Assembly: GCA_027405735.1 (NCBI GenBank)
Contig: JAPEHQ010000006.1
Span: forward strand, 930,001 to 994,000
DNA length: 64,000 nucleotides
Direction of reading: 5' to 3'
Source: Mucor racemosus
Lineage: Eukaryota > Mucoromycota > Mucoromycetes > Mucorales > Mucoraceae
Below are positions 11,535 to 24,763 of the stretch, in pieces. The notes under the pieces were generated by a model. That model saw only the letters and a program-made list of their open reading frames with translations. It was not told the origin of the DNA and made no database searches. Position 1 is the first letter of the stretch. Every line of letters begins with the position of its first letter. A program made the translations under genes and the position numbers.

Positions 11535-13599
11535 ATGTGTGGTTTCTGCAGCTATTTCCATTTCGACTCTTCCTCTAATCAAGAGTTCCCTAACCTTGAC
11601 CTTGACACTGCACTTCAATATATTCATCATCGTGGCCCTGATTCTAGAGGAAAATATATCTCTTCTGATGGACGTTGTGGTAAGTAGACACAAGCATAAA
11701 TATTTCTAAAATTATATACTAAATATACATGTATATACAGCTCTAGGCCATGTTCGTCTCTCTATTATTGATTTAGCTGGTGGTCAACAACCTTTAAGCA
11801 ATGCAACTGGTAATATTCAATCCGTTGTCAATGGTGAGCTCTATGATTTCGAACGTATCAGAAATGAATTACAAGAAAAGGGTCATGATTTCAGTACCAA
11901 AAGTGATAGTGAAATTGCTCTTCACCTCTACGAAGAATATGATTTATCTTTTCTTGAACATCTTCGCGGCGAATTTGCTTTGAATATTTATGATGCCAAG
12001 AAGAACCGTTTTATCGCTGCTCGTGATCGTTATGGTATCAAGCCTCTTTATTATACTGTTACCAATGGTACCTTACTTGTCGCTAGCGAGATCAAATCCT
12101 TCATTGCCATGGGTTGGAAGGCTGAATGGGATATTGATTCTATTGTTAACAATGGTGTCATTTCTGATATGAGAACATGTTTCAAGGGCGTTTACAAGTT
12201 ACCTCCTGCTCATTACCTTTTGGCTACTTCTTCCGGATCTATTGAAATACGTCAATATTGGGACGCTGATTACCCTGATAAAAATATCAAGGAAACCCGT
12301 ACTGTTGATGAAATGGTCCAAGGCGTCCATGATCGTTTAGTTGAAGCTATTAGACATAGACTCAGAGCCGATGTTCCTCTTGGTGTTTATCTCAGTGGTG
12401 GTATTGATAGTTCTTGTATCGCTGGTATTGCCTCAAAATTATTGAGAGAAACAAATCCTAATGCCAAGTTGAGAGCTTTCTCCATTTCCTTTGCAGACAG
12501 TGCCAAGTTTGATGAATCAACTATTGCTGAAAGAACTGCTGAGTTTTGTAATGCTGAATTTGAGAAATTATCACTTACTGAAGATGATCTGTTGGCTAAC
12601 TTTGAAGAATCTGTATGGTATGTCGAGCAACCCCAAGTTAATTTGAACGGTGTAGGAAAGTTTTTATTGTCTGAATTTGTGCGTGATCAAGGTTATAAGG
12701 TCGTTTTGACTGGTGAAGGTTCTGATGAACACTTTGGTGGTTATGCTTTTTTCCATGATGATTACTTTCGCGAGGTCGACAATGCTACTCCTGATGGATT
12801 TGGTGCTTTTACTCAAGAACAGCTTTCTGCTAAAAGTAAGCTTTCCGCTAAAAAGGACATCATTGGTGAATTTACCGCTGCTGGCGACAATCTTTCTGGA
12901 ATGGACAGTACTCGCAAAATGGTCAACGGTGTTAGTACCCATACTGTCTTGGGTGAACTCTTCTCTATGAATGGTGAAAATTTCTCTGATGCAGCCATTT
13001 CACAATGTGGTTCTCCTGCTCCTGGTCTTGCTATGAGCGAAAGTCTAAATGGTATGGCTCGTTTCAAGGCTAACAAATGGCACCCTCTTCATACAGCTAT
13101 GTATATTGAAAACCATACCATGCTTCCCAATTATCTCTGTAATCTGCTCGGAGATCGCAGTGAAATGGCTCATTCAATTGAAGCACGTACTCCCTTTTTG
13201 GATCATTATTTCTGTGAATACGTCAACAACCTTCCTCCTTCTCTCAAGATTAAGACTGAAGCTGATGGCTCTTTGAACGAAAAATGGGTTCTCAAAGAAG
13301 CTGTCAAGCCTTATATTACCGATGAAATTTATAACCGTACTAAACATCCTTATATTGCACCCCCTTCTAAGGGTCGTAACAGAACGATTGTGGACTTGAT
13401 CAATAAAATTATCACCAAAGAAAACCTCGATAACATTGGTTGGGTCAATACCGAAAAGTTTATCCATACTAAGGACATTTACTTGGAGAATGGAGATGCT
13501 CTTCTTTTCAAAGACATATTGATTATGATGTCCTACGTTACCCTTTCACAGCGTTTCAATATTGCTACTTGGGGTATGTCTGAAGTTGTTGTTCGTTAA
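11535..13599 (+). CDS. Asparagine synthase (glutamine-hydrolysing), AsnB-like
   Basis: Two exons, 11535-11679 and 11741-13599 (intron 61 bp), give 667 residues. The enzyme makes asparagine from aspartate, ATP and glutamine-derived ammonia in the cytosol. The N-terminal class II amidotransferase domain begins MCGF, so Cys2 is the nucleophile after Met removal. It continues with HRGPDSRG, LGHVRLSIIDL, VVNGELYDF and ARDRYGIKPLYY. The synthetase domain has the pyrophosphate loop SGGIDSS (about residue 265) and LTGEGSDEHFGGY, then SIEARTPFLDHYF. Length is about 90 residues more than yeast Asn1/Asn2. The extra sequence includes a segment around 12790-13030 (GAFTQEQLSAKSKLSAKK and after). This and the MCGFCSYF start suggest the longer AsnB clade seen in bacteria and some fungi; that placement is inference. 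The leader is short and AT-rich. Confidence 0.94.
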
Positions 13600-13867
13600 A
13601 ACCATATAAATCTTGTAAGTATACAATAATATCATAAAAAAGCATAATAAAAAAGAATTTCAATGTTTAATATATATTCATTATTTATTTCCCTCTGAAA
13701 TGTTCATTTTTTTCTAAAATTGTTTCCAATTATTTTTGTGAGTAAAGTGAAATTTCTTTTATTGAAAAATAAAATCAATAGGTTTGATCTTTTGTAAATA
13801 TTATATAATATACTGTCATGTCTTTGATCTATATTTGGCTTGAGCAAAGCTAACTTTCATAGCTTTC
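13600..13867. other. Asparagine synthase 3' flank
   Basis: AT-rich 3' UTR and flank with AATAAA-like signals (aataaaaaag near 13647). Nothing else is seen. Confidence 0.4.
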
Positions 13868-14968
13868 AGTCTTCAAAATCGGAGCGTACCCTATTTTCTA
13901 TAATCAAACCCATACTAAATACTTTTTAAGATATACCTTAGAAGCTACTAAATGCCTATAAATTGACCGCATTATGCTACATATCCCTTAACTTATTTTA
14001 TATCTCACGAAAGACTCAAAACACGTAAAAATTGCTGCTTTTTACTTGAAAACTGTGTCTCACTTTTCATCCACACACAACTTTTTTTTCTATAAAATAA
14101 CATCAAGAAAAAATTGTATGGCAATGTACCTGAGATGTTCAACTCTAATCGAAAAACAAGTATCTAGAAATATTCTATTTCTAGCAGTCGATATAATTCT
14201 TTTCATGCTAATGTTTCAGATTTTTACACATATCGCGCTGTTAAAATTAAGAACTTTGAAGCTTCATATCTCTACAAAAAAGTAAGCTATACTAGCACTT
14301 TCTAATAATGAAACTTACTTGTTTTAAAGCACTCTATAACATATTTTGGTATAAAATAATTCTGAGCACTTTTATTTTTTTTTTATTTTTTTTGACATTT
14401 TTGTAGTGGATTTCAAAATATTCGCTAAATTGAGCAGCAATTTTTTTACACTCATTTCATCAAGTTCGTTGAGCTCTCTCGGATCCAATTTAGTTTTTTT
14501 CAAAATATTGATTTTCCGTGGAGATATCCTCAAAAATACGTACAAAGAGATTCCTGCGCTTCAACCTCCCAATTTTCCCTTGTATACCCTCATCCTAAAT
14601 TCTGAATTTGAAAAAAAATATCACAAAAATTGTGATTTCTCTAAAAAGAATGCAGCTAGAAGATTCAGCAATAGCTCGATCGATAGATAATATTGCTGTG
14701 CATGATTTGTATTTTTTTATATTTAAAATATGCTTATAAAAGGTAATGTGTATGTTCAAAAAACCTCCAAAATTTCAATCGTATTTTAAGCAACATTTAA
14801 TGTAAAACATTTGCCTGAATTTTATTTTATCAAATGCAGAATTTAAATCCGTACAAAAACTATTTAATAAGCTAGGTCTACTTACTTTGTAGTTCATTAA
14901 TTATTAAACAATATTGTTTTTTTATCATTTTCTGATCGATTTTACAACAAATCGATTTTGGAACTCAG
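13868..14968 (-). repeat. Dispersed repeat family A, copy 2 (apparently full length)
   Basis: This is inverted relative to copy 1. The left edge is ttcaaaatcggagcgtaccc near 13868 and the right edge is atcgattttggaactcag near 14951-14968. Read inward, both ends start TTC(C)AAAATCG, a possible 11-bp imperfect terminal inverted repeat. On the + strand it carries an open frame (14406-14690) whose translation is alignable with frames in all other family A copies (ILIFRGDILKN, FPLYTL, NSEFEKK). No clear target duplication is seen. Confidence 0.8.
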
Positions 14969-17616
14969 ATATCATAGTGTATAAGTTGTAATGTGAACTA
15001 TGGCTGTATGTAATCCTACAGACTACGGTTAAAGATATAATTTTATTCATAATAGTTTTCTTAAAAACAAATAACTAATGTGCACGTAGCATCTTTGATA
15101 TGCTGTATTGCCCTGATCAGATAAAAAAAGTGATAAAAGAATGAAAGCCCCAATTGAGATGAAATCCTACAGACTACAGTTTATTCAAACGAAATTATTA
15201 TTTTTTTGAATGAAATGAAATTAAAAGTTTAGACGAAACAGAATAAAATTTGGAACCAAATGAAGAATAAAGCTACAATATTGTTAATTTGAACTTATTA
15301 TAAGGTTTCATACAATCTCTTGCTTAAGGATCATCTATTTTAGTGTATATAGTTCTTATATTGTTTATTAAATTATAGGAAACGAATAAACTCTATAAAT
15401 TGCCTACATAAACACGAAACAATGTAGAATGTTGTTATCAAGACACATTCATGTGTAAAAAATCACTTGTTTTATTATGCATTAAACAATATATTATGAA
15501 AGATTTATTTAGAGGATCAAACAATATTTTATTCTATGAATGCTGGGGGAGTGGTACTGAAGCAATATACAATGAATATTATCATGCTCTATTATCATTT
15601 CAATTTTAATCGATTAATTCTTAGTCAAGTCTGAAAGAATAGCTAATAAAATTGCCTTTATAAAAAATAAAATTTTATATTAGTCAACTAACATCTAGAA
15701 ATTCGTTTGAAATTTATTGCCAATTTGTATGAATTTGCGTTCTCACTTTGTCTACTACCAAAATTCAATTGGAAATCGTCTAAATATTTTCCTGAAATGT
15801 TTGAATTTCAAGTGAAAATACTGTAATAATATCAGTCCCGTAGATGGATAGCGCTTTGTGGAAAATGATTACAAAACAATCAAGGTTGTGCATAATATAT
15901 ATGATGAAATGTCTGCTTAATTCCCAGTGAAAGGTCAATTACATTTGATTTTAACTACAATGAGTAAAATTCAACTCAAGCTACACGTTGAAGCAAATCA
16001 TATCATCCAGGGGCATAACTCCAACCAAATAAGTTGGATATTTTATTATAAAGACCATGCAAAATTGGAAACTCATGAACAATTAAAGCAAACAAAGAAA
16101 ATAATCATTGTGGGATTTTCATCATTGAGTACTCGTAATACACTAGTTTATCTAACACGTATAGATTTTTGTCGCATTTTCATGCATTGATTATGTATAC
16201 GTATCGATCAAGTACTATTTTAAAATAGAATAGGCTCCTTTATTTTATTTTTTCGGTCATCTTGTATAGCGGGTTTACCATAATTGATCGAAATTTGTGT
16301 ATGTTATTTCAACAGGTTTAATTTCTGTCGTGTGAGTATTCCTGTAAATTAACAGAGAGAAACGCCCTCTTTTGCTGCATACTATTTGTGTAAATAGACA
16401 ATGCTATAATTTAAGTTCTATTGGCCTTGTATTTGTAAATAAATGCATAAAAGTTGGTCGCACCAAAGAAAAAAAAAAGCAGCACTTAAATAATAACAAA
16501 CGAAAAGCAATATTTTACGTAATTTAAGCATAAAATAAAAAATAAGTAGCAGAACTACGCAAGTTAGGGAGTATTTCGATGATATTCTTTCCTATATAGT
16601 CATCATTAAAGAGCTTGAACAACTCTTTCACGAGTAAGGACGTCTTCTTTTTCCGACACAGTTTAAAACTGTTAGGTAGCACACTGTTTTTTTGAGAAAA
16701 AGGTGCACTTGGCAAATGATTCGATTTGTGTACATGAAAAGTGGTACAAATGGAACATCTGAATTTGACAAGTCTCTTTTTTATACTGTATATATTGATC
16801 TTCGGTCATTTCATAGGAATTAGAAAGAGCAACTACTACGATATTGTATTAAAAAGCAGTAATTTCAAATATCAAAAAGGGGAAACCAAATGCATTGATT
16901 AAGGGGAATTTAATATATCAAAAGCAACTTTTTATTGTTGAAAATGTTTCATGTACACGTTATGTAAATACACATTATACTCTTTGATTATGTTATTTAC
17001 ATGGATTGTCCAGTGTTATTTTTTCCTTGTACGACATTTAATACATTTACTATCTAAATTTCGCTAGTGCGATATGCTTTTTAAACTAGACCCTTCTTGT
17101 TGAATAATACAATTTATTTTCATATTTTAAAGCGTTTATTTCCTTAGGTTATGACTCTAGTAGTTTTTCTTCTTCTTTACTTTATGATTAAAGGAGACAT
17201 GGTTGGAAAAGGCAAAAAGTAGATTAGGCTTTGAGTCGCCGCTGTAACTTAAATCACACTTATGATCTTGCTCTTCATTGATTCTCCCTTTAATCTTTAA
17301 CGCAAGGCAAAACAAGATCTCACACTGATTTTTGAAACAATGGTTTATACATCTTGGCATAAAATTTATTAGTTCCCGAGAGAGAGAAAGGTTTATACTC
17401 GATTTAAATCCATTTCAAGTTTAGATCAATGTAAATAATGATAAAATAATGATTTGATGCTTTACAGCAATGACGATGGGTTGTATAAATAAAGCAATTT
17501 ACGGAAGATCCTTAAAAATGGTGTTGCTGTAAGGTACCACAAGGAAAAAATTTGTTAAAATATGAGTCTATTTTTTAGCTTTCCATCTTTCTTCTTCTTC
17601 TCCTTTAATCAGAAAT
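14969..17616. other. Gene-poor region before tricalbin
   Basis: AT-rich sequence of about 2.65 kb. A 17-bp motif, AATCCTACAGACTACRG, occurs twice (near 15013 and 15165), possibly an old duplication. On the minus strand, 16524-16790 and 17157-17360 show short open frames with paired Cys/His that hint at decayed zinc-finger coding sequence, but no joined gene model could be supported. The last ~130 bp hold the tricalbin promoter. Confidence 0.5.
17484..17490 (+). promoter_or_regulatory. TATA box, tricalbin gene
   Basis: TATAAAT lies 127 bp before the start codon, followed by a pyrimidine-rich leader (ctttcttcttcttctccttt) just before the ATG. The position is plausible, but the assignment is by motif only. 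Confidence 0.4.
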
Positions 17617-20600
17617 ATGGATAACAATAATCAAGAAGATTCAAATATTTTGAATGAGGTGACTCAAACAGCAGTGAAAACTGTGAATGATTTCAGTGAA
17701 TCCTTATCACCATCCGATAAAAAAGCTGAGGCTGAAAAGAAGACAGATGTTGTAACTGAAAGTTTACCTAAATTTAAAGCAGATGTCTCTATGGCTAACG
17801 ATCAAGGTACAAATGATTCAACTACACTTGCAAATGCTATCGCTACTGCTGAATCAAAGCCTATCAAGAAGTTACCTCAAGATACAGATGCACCAAAAAA
17901 TCAAAAAGCACCTGGTTCATTTACTTCTGATAAAAAGGTTGGCTGGGACGCGTTCTCTACACTTCCTAATCCTGGAGATGAGGAAGCTATTGAAGAACTT
18001 GGTTCTAAATTAGGTTTAGATTCTCTTATTAGCATGTATAAAGGTTCTCGTACTGGTAATAAGAATGAAGAAGATTTAGTATCTCAATTCTTAAAGGAAG
18101 CTTATTATGGTGAATGGTATCACAATGCTGCCGCCATGTTGTTTGCTGTCGTTTTTACTTGGTTACTTACCCGCTTTGGAGGTGGATTGATGGCATGTTT
18201 AGTTGTTGGTGCATTTTTAGCTACTTATTATCAAACATCTATTCGTCGTTTAAGAAGAAATATTAGAGATGATATTCAAAGAGAATTAGCCATTAATCGT
18301 TTGGAAACCGAAGTTGAGTCTGCAGATTGGATTAATCATTTCATGTCAAGATTCTGGTTGATTTATGAGCCTGTTTTATCTGCTCAAATCATTGGTATTG
18401 CTGATTCAATCTTGGTTGATAATTGTCCTTCTTTCCTTGACTCTATTCGTTTAACTTCATTTACTTTGGGTACAAAAGCTCCTCGTATCGAGAGTATCAA
18501 GACTCTCACCAAAACTGAACCAAATATTGTTTGTATGGATTGGAAATTCTCATTCATCCCTAATGATACACTTGATCTTACTGAACGTGATCTTCAATCC
18601 AAGGTTAACCCCAAGATTGTATTGACTATTCGTGTTGGTAAAGGTTTCGTTGGTGCTGGTATGCCTGTCTTGTTGGAAGACCTTGCTTTCTCTGGTCATC
18701 TTCGTCTCAAATTCAGAATGTTTAACGAATTCCCTCATATCAAGACTGTTGAAGCTTCTTTCTTGGAAAAGCCTCATTTCGATTATTCTCTTAAACCTGT
18801 TGGTGGTGATACATTTGGTTTCGATATCAACAATGTAAGTTATTATCGATATATTACTGTACAATTACTTATTTTGTCATGCATAGATTCCTGGTCTCGA
18901 ATCTTTTGTACAAGAGCAAGTTCATGCTACTCTTGGACCTATGATGTATGCACCTAATGTTTTTACATTAGATGTTGCTGGTATGATGTCTGGTGCAACT
19001 GATTTGAGTAAGTGCATAATCGAATTTTATATCTGCTCTATTAATCCATCGAATTTATAGATTCTGCTAATGGTGTATTGGTTGTCAAGATTCACTCTGC
19101 TAATGGTCTTAAAGATTCAGATATCTTTGGTACTCTTGATCCTTATATCACTCTTCACGTTGGAAATGCCAATAATGCTGAAGTAGGCCGTACAAAATAT
19201 ATTGAAGATAACAAGAATCCCAAATTTGATGAAACACTCTTTGTATTGATTAATAACATTAATGATACATTTGTTATGGAAGTATTGGATCGCAATACCG
19301 GTAGAAGTGACTCTTCTATTGGTACATGTACTTTTGATATGAAGTTGCTTAGTGAATCTGATAACCTCATTGAAGGATTGTACGTATTTATGAACGCCAC
19401 ATTACAAATATGTATGTTTATACTAAACTTACAAACTCTAGATCTCTTCCCGTATTAAAGAAAGGAAAGCCATCTGGTGAGGTCAAGGTTGATTTCCATT
19501 ATTTCCCTGTTAATGTCGCTGATAAGCAAGAAGATGGTGTTATTATTCCACCTGAGGAATCAAGTAAGTTTGAGTTATATGCATATTTGTCAAGTTATTG
19601 ACACACATTTATTCGTCACATAGACAGTGGTGTATTGCGATTCACTGTTCATGAATGTAAAGAATTAGGCGGACAACAAAAGAGTGGCGGTATCAGTATT
19701 CCTGTTATTGGTGGTAAAAGTGATATTAGTTCTTATGCTGTCGTCAAGATCAATGATGTTGAAAGACTTCGCACCAATCCTTTCAAGCGTAGTATTAATC
19801 CTCGTTGGGATAAACAAGTTGAACTCTTTGTTACAGACAAGACTCAACTTAATTTGCGTGTAAATGTACTTGATTCTTCATTTGATGAAAGAATGTTGGG
19901 TTATTGGGATGCTAAATTGGAAGACTTTGAGGAAGACGTCTTTATTAATGGTCAAGATTGGTGGACCCTTAAGAACGGTTCTGGCAAGATTCATTTGAGT
20001 ATGCAATGGAAACCTATTACTATGACTGGATTCACTGAAGGACTTACTCATGGTGGTTATCGTGCTCCTATTGGTGTTGTTCGTGTCAACTTTGTTGGTG
20101 CTAACGATCTCAAGAATGTCGAAGCCATGACTGGTGGTAAATCTGATCCTTATGTTCGTATCATGTCTGGTGTACAAAACCGCGGTCAAACCGAACGTGT
20201 AGATGATGATCTTGATCCTGTTTGGAATCAAGTTCTCTATGTTCCTGTTCACTCAAAGCGTGAAGATTTGGTATTTGAAGTTATGGATTACAATGAAAGT
20301 TCCAAGGATAAGAGTTTGGGCATTACAGACTTGCTTTTGAAGGATATTATGAAGGAAATCAAGACTGAAGATGGTCAAATCTATTATGAGCCTACTGAAA
20401 CTGTTGATCGCGATGCTAGTTTGACTAGTCTTGATCGTAAGAAGGGTCGTGGTACTATTAAATTCACTGCTTCTTTCTTCCCTACTTTAGCTTTGGCCAC
20501 CGAAGATGAAAAGAAAAAGCAAGAGCAAAATCAACATGAAGAAGGCTCTGCTGATAGTGGTGAAATGTCAGAACCTGAATTAATCGAAAAGCCCAAGGAA

Positions 20601-22280
20601 CTTCCCGAAAAAGATCTCCATGGTGAATTGATCAAGTATAAGGCTATCTCTGCCGATAAGAAGGTTATTGATTTGAGCTCCTATGAATCTGGTGTATTGG
20701 CTGTCAAGATGCACTCTGTCACTCTTAATGAGTCATCAAAGGCAGTTGTTGATCTCATGTTGGATTCCAATGATCCTCAATTTAGCAGTATTGAACAAAA
20801 GGGTTCTCGTCTAGAAATCAATGAAACAGGTACAGCATTTGTCAAGGAAATGGACTTTTCCAAGTTGATTGTTCGTGTTAGAAATGTTCGTGATGGAGAC
20901 AAGGATGATAAATCTCTTGGTCGTTGTACTCTTGAAGTTCGTAAGATTGTCGAACGTTTGGTCAAGGCATCTGAAGACGAATCTATTACTGAACCTGTAA
21001 TTGAAGAAATTTCTCTTTTGGATTCTCCTGGAGGCAAGATTCGTCTTAGTTTCTCTTTCATCCCTGCTATCAAATTCAAATTGGATCCTGCTGAAAGCCT
21101 TGAAAACCAAGGTAACTTGACAGTTGCTGTTGTCAAGGCTACTAATTTGGTTGCTGCTGATCGTAATGGTACCAGTGATCCCTTTATTCGTTTCTACGTT
21201 GATGAGCAACGTGTATACAAGACTGAAACTTACAAAAAGACACTTAACCCTGTATTCAACAAGGATGAATCCTTCACTGTTCCTATCGTCAATCGTATTT
21301 ATACCCCTATTATTGCCAAGATCTTTGATTGGGATCAAATTGGTAAGGATACCTTGCTTGGTGAATGTAAGATTACTTTCACTGGCGATGAAGTCGAGAC
21401 ATTTGTTACAACTACCAAGGAATTTGCTGTTGATCAAGGAGGATCTGTTACTCTTCGTTTGACTTGGAGACCTGAATTGGTTGCTCGTAAGCGTTCTCAA
21501 ACCAATCTCTTTTCTGCTACTACTCGTGTCTTTACATCCGTCCCTGGTAATGCTCTTGGCGCTGGTAAAGATGTCGTAGGTGCTGGTTTCGGTGCTGGTG
21601 GTAAAGTTTTAGGCGCTGGCGGTAAAGTCTTTGGTTCAGGTGTTTCTGCTTTAGGTAGTGGTATTCGTGGTATTGGAAAAATTGGAAAGAAATCTCCAAC
21701 AATCGATGAGAATGATACTACCCCACTTGATCGTGAGATTGCTAGCCCTGTTGTCGCTGCTTCTGCCGCTCCTGTCGCTGCTTCTGCCGCTCCTGTCGCT
21801 GAAAATAGCTCTAATATTTCAACATCTCCTAGTAATTCCGCTACTCAACAACGTAGATCTATCGCTGATGATGGATATGCTGTTCAAGTCAACTTGATTG
21901 AAGCTAGAAATTTGAAGGCTATGGATCGTGGAGGTACTAGTGATCCTTATTGTCGCGTTCGTGTTGGGAACAAGGTTGTCCACAAGACTCGCCACATTAA
22001 AAAGACATTGACACCTGATTGGAATGAATCATTTACTACCAAGGTTGAATCAAATGGCGTTTTAGATTTCAAGGTTAAGGATCACAACACTATCACTGAT
22101 GTTGATATTGGTGAGAATCAATTTAACGTTTCAAACTATGTCAAGCCTGGTCAACCTTTTGATGGTTGGTTACCTTTGTCACCAGAAGGAACTGGAGAAA
22201 TCCATGTCAAGATCACTTTGGTTGATACTGATACATTGTCTACTGCTTCAAAGAGTGGTGGTTTGTTCGGAAAGAAGTAA
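17617..22280 (+). CDS. Tricalbin / extended synaptotagmin-like SMP-C2 protein
   Basis: Five exons: 17617-18834, 18887-19007, 19061-19379, 19442-19563 and 19624-22280. Phases fit and give 1478 residues. Tricalbins tether the ER to the plasma membrane and move lipids between them. Order of parts: a disordered N-terminus (1-160); a hydrophobic hairpin at about 172-205 (ER anchor); an SMP lipid-transfer domain at about 230-440 (ADWINHFMSRFWLIYEP, FNEFPHIKTVE). C2 domains follow at about 447-560, 595-720, 740-865, 945-1060, 1090-1200 and 1345-1460. Several keep the Ca2+-site pattern GTSDPF or GGTSDPY; the fourth is degenerate. Between the last two C2s lies a Gly-rich repeat linker (GAGGKVLGAGGKVFGSG) and a perfect 21-bp tandem duplication (21753-21773/21774-21794) encoding VAASAAP twice. 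Length and order fit yeast Tcb proteins, with one C2 more than I would expect. It is the only gene in a ~12-kb stretch. Confidence 0.95.
21753..21794 (+). repeat. Perfect 21-bp tandem duplication inside the tricalbin linker
   Basis: The unit GTCGCTGCTTCTGCCGCTCC(T) occurs twice without a mismatch, in frame. It adds seven residues to an Ala/Pro linker. The perfect identity suggests recent slippage. Confidence 0.9.
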
Positions 22281-24763
22281 ATGAGAACACTCTATTAATA
22301 TTTTAATCATTCAACTAGTATTCACAATAAAAAAATGAAATAATATGTAATTCCACTTTAATTTACCCATTTTCCTGTATTTTATCCTGAAAAAGCTTCA
22401 AAATTTTACCTTGATTTTACAGTAAAATTTACTGAAAAAGTTCATTTGAATACTACATATACCATTCGATGCAAAATTAAAGAATACTCAACGCTCTATG
22501 TGTTCTAGACTACTATATGAATTTTATGATATTTTTTTTTTTTTTTGGGCACTATACTCATACCTGGAGATGAGAATTTGAAAACGTAATAGTTTTGGTA
22601 AGGATTTTACAAAAAAATACATATGAATGTGCGAATAAAAAAATATGTACAAGGTTTAAAAACAATTTTCAACATATTATAATTCAAAAATGTATTAAAC
22701 TGGTTGCTAAATATTGGATAACAATCCTTTGAATTCACTGTGTAAAATAAACCAGAAATATAAATATATGTGAAAAAATTCTTCATAAAATCTACATGAT
22801 CAATTGATAAGCTTGAATCATGTAAATGCACAAGCGTGCAGCCAAATAAAGTATAGCTATCGGTGATTGGATGCATCAATGCATTTATTTCATCAACAAT
22901 GGTTTATATAGAACATGCTCAAGGAAAAGTGTTCTTAAAAATTTGACAACAAACCAAATATAATTTTTTTGTTAATATGATCTATCATGAGATCTTGTTT
23001 TATCATGAGTTCCATAAAAAAATTGCAGTCTTTAAAATCTAAAACGTATCTAGTAGATAGCGCTGTCTATTATCCGTTTGACTATTAACTACTGACTATA
23101 TAATAAAGCAACCCATTCAAGGAATAAAGGTTTATGAGTTTCTGGTAATTGACTGCTTGCAGTTATTCAAATTAATAATTAAATTCTATAGTTTTTCAAA
23201 AAATAGATGTAGAACGCACTGCAATAACATTTCGATTATACATAAAGAGGACATATATTCATTAATTTCGGTAGTTTCCATTGCTATATATTCTAGTTTT
23301 AGTTAATATCTAACGCTATATCTAATTTTAAATGGTCCGCTGAACCGCAAAACCTACGAGAAAAAAGTGGGCGTTTGATTTATACGATTTAACCAGAAAA
23401 TTAATAGGATGATAACACTATATCTCTGAATACTGTTACAGCTGTAGTGTATATTTTGAAAATTGCAGCCTATTTGGATTAATATTCACTGACTTTAAGC
23501 ATTTTTCCAGTTATTAAATTTCTTTCAAGCAGAAGAAAAGACTTTTTTTCCAAAAACATACCCAAAAAATCTTCAAAAACAGTTGCTAGCTAATGAAATC
23601 AGGCTATATTCTTTGTGCATCTACTTTGCATTAAGTGTAACCTCAAAACTCGATTTGGAACCATTATTTGATTTTATAAAAATTTTCAAAGAATATCGGA
23701 AACAATTCATACAAAATAATTTAAACAAGTACGAGTTTTCATTTCTCGATTCTATAGCACCTTGAGGAAGCTAAATCTTTTGCAGTTCTGTGTAGCGACT
23801 AAAACTCATTACCTCAATACGAGCTTTATTTTACCTTTCAAATGACAAATACCTAAAGTAAAGCAAACCCATGAATGTTAAGTGACAATTATCTAAAGCA
23901 GTAATATCATATTATTTACTAATTATCATTAAATTGAGCTTTTTGAAAAGAAGTCAAGAGCACGTCTTTCTCAAGCAAGTTTTTATTAAAGCTCGACGCA
24001 TGATTTATAATTAGGCGTAAATAGCAGGCAACCAACTTGTTGTCCAAACTTTCCGAGTGTACAACGACTCATGGAAGCTGGTATCTAACGTCCTTGTATT
24101 ACCTATTTATATCTTTATGCTATATCCATAAAGAGTAACAGATTACTTGGGCCGGTATTCATAGAGATTGTAGTAGTATGTAGTAGTATTTAAATCGTTT
24201 TCAATAATAAAATTGCAAAGTAAGTGATAGCTTATACGTGCACTTTGGCAATGATTTTCTCGACACACATTAACTTGCAGAAACTGCTCTTCGAGATCAT
24301 TATGTCAAATATGTATCCTTACTCTCATGTAAAGTTGGAAATTATTAAGATCAAATTCGCTAAGATAAGAATTCTTCTGTTATCGATTTTTTACGGTTGT
24401 AAAAAAGTAAATTTCAAATGGTTTTTAAATGGTTTTCATATGTTTTCACCCAATGTTCAATCCAATCACGTAAAATCTTCAAAGAAGATGCACCTTCACT
24501 CTATAAGTTATTGATATTTTCGGAAAATAGAAATATTAATACCAGAATGTAAGTACACTGGCAAAACAACATCAGTTAAGATTGACCTAAAATTGATTAT
24601 ATAAAATTGAGCACCTAAATTGAGGTATTAATTTTTTGTATTCACAAGATTGATCCAACTTTAAGTTACTTTGCATTCTTTGTTTCACTGAAAAATATTG
24701 ATTTTTCATCGAGATAATCAAAGTAACAGTTCATGTCACAGCTTAAAGCCTATAGTAACGGGG
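22281..24763. other. Gene-poor region, no gene seen
   Basis: About 2.5 kb of AT-rich sequence downstream of tricalbin. Short frames have no recognisable motif. At 24690-24725 a fragment (attgatttttcatcgagata) resembles a landmark of repeat family B, so part may be old repeat. Confidence 0.5.

Noticed and set aside
12664..13467. Several long minus-strand frames inside asparagine synthase
   Set aside because: They are antisense shadows of a clearly coding frame.
15927..16190. 87-codon + strand ORF
   Set aside because: No motif, no leader or splice signals; length is expected by chance in this sequence.
16524..16830. Minus-strand Cys/His-rich frames (FRCSICTTFHVHKSNH) that suggested a zinc finger gene
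   Set aside because: Two overlapping frames compete, no start or splice pattern joins them, and the second candidate block at 17157-17360 cannot be linked. Left as a hint within the gene-poor region.
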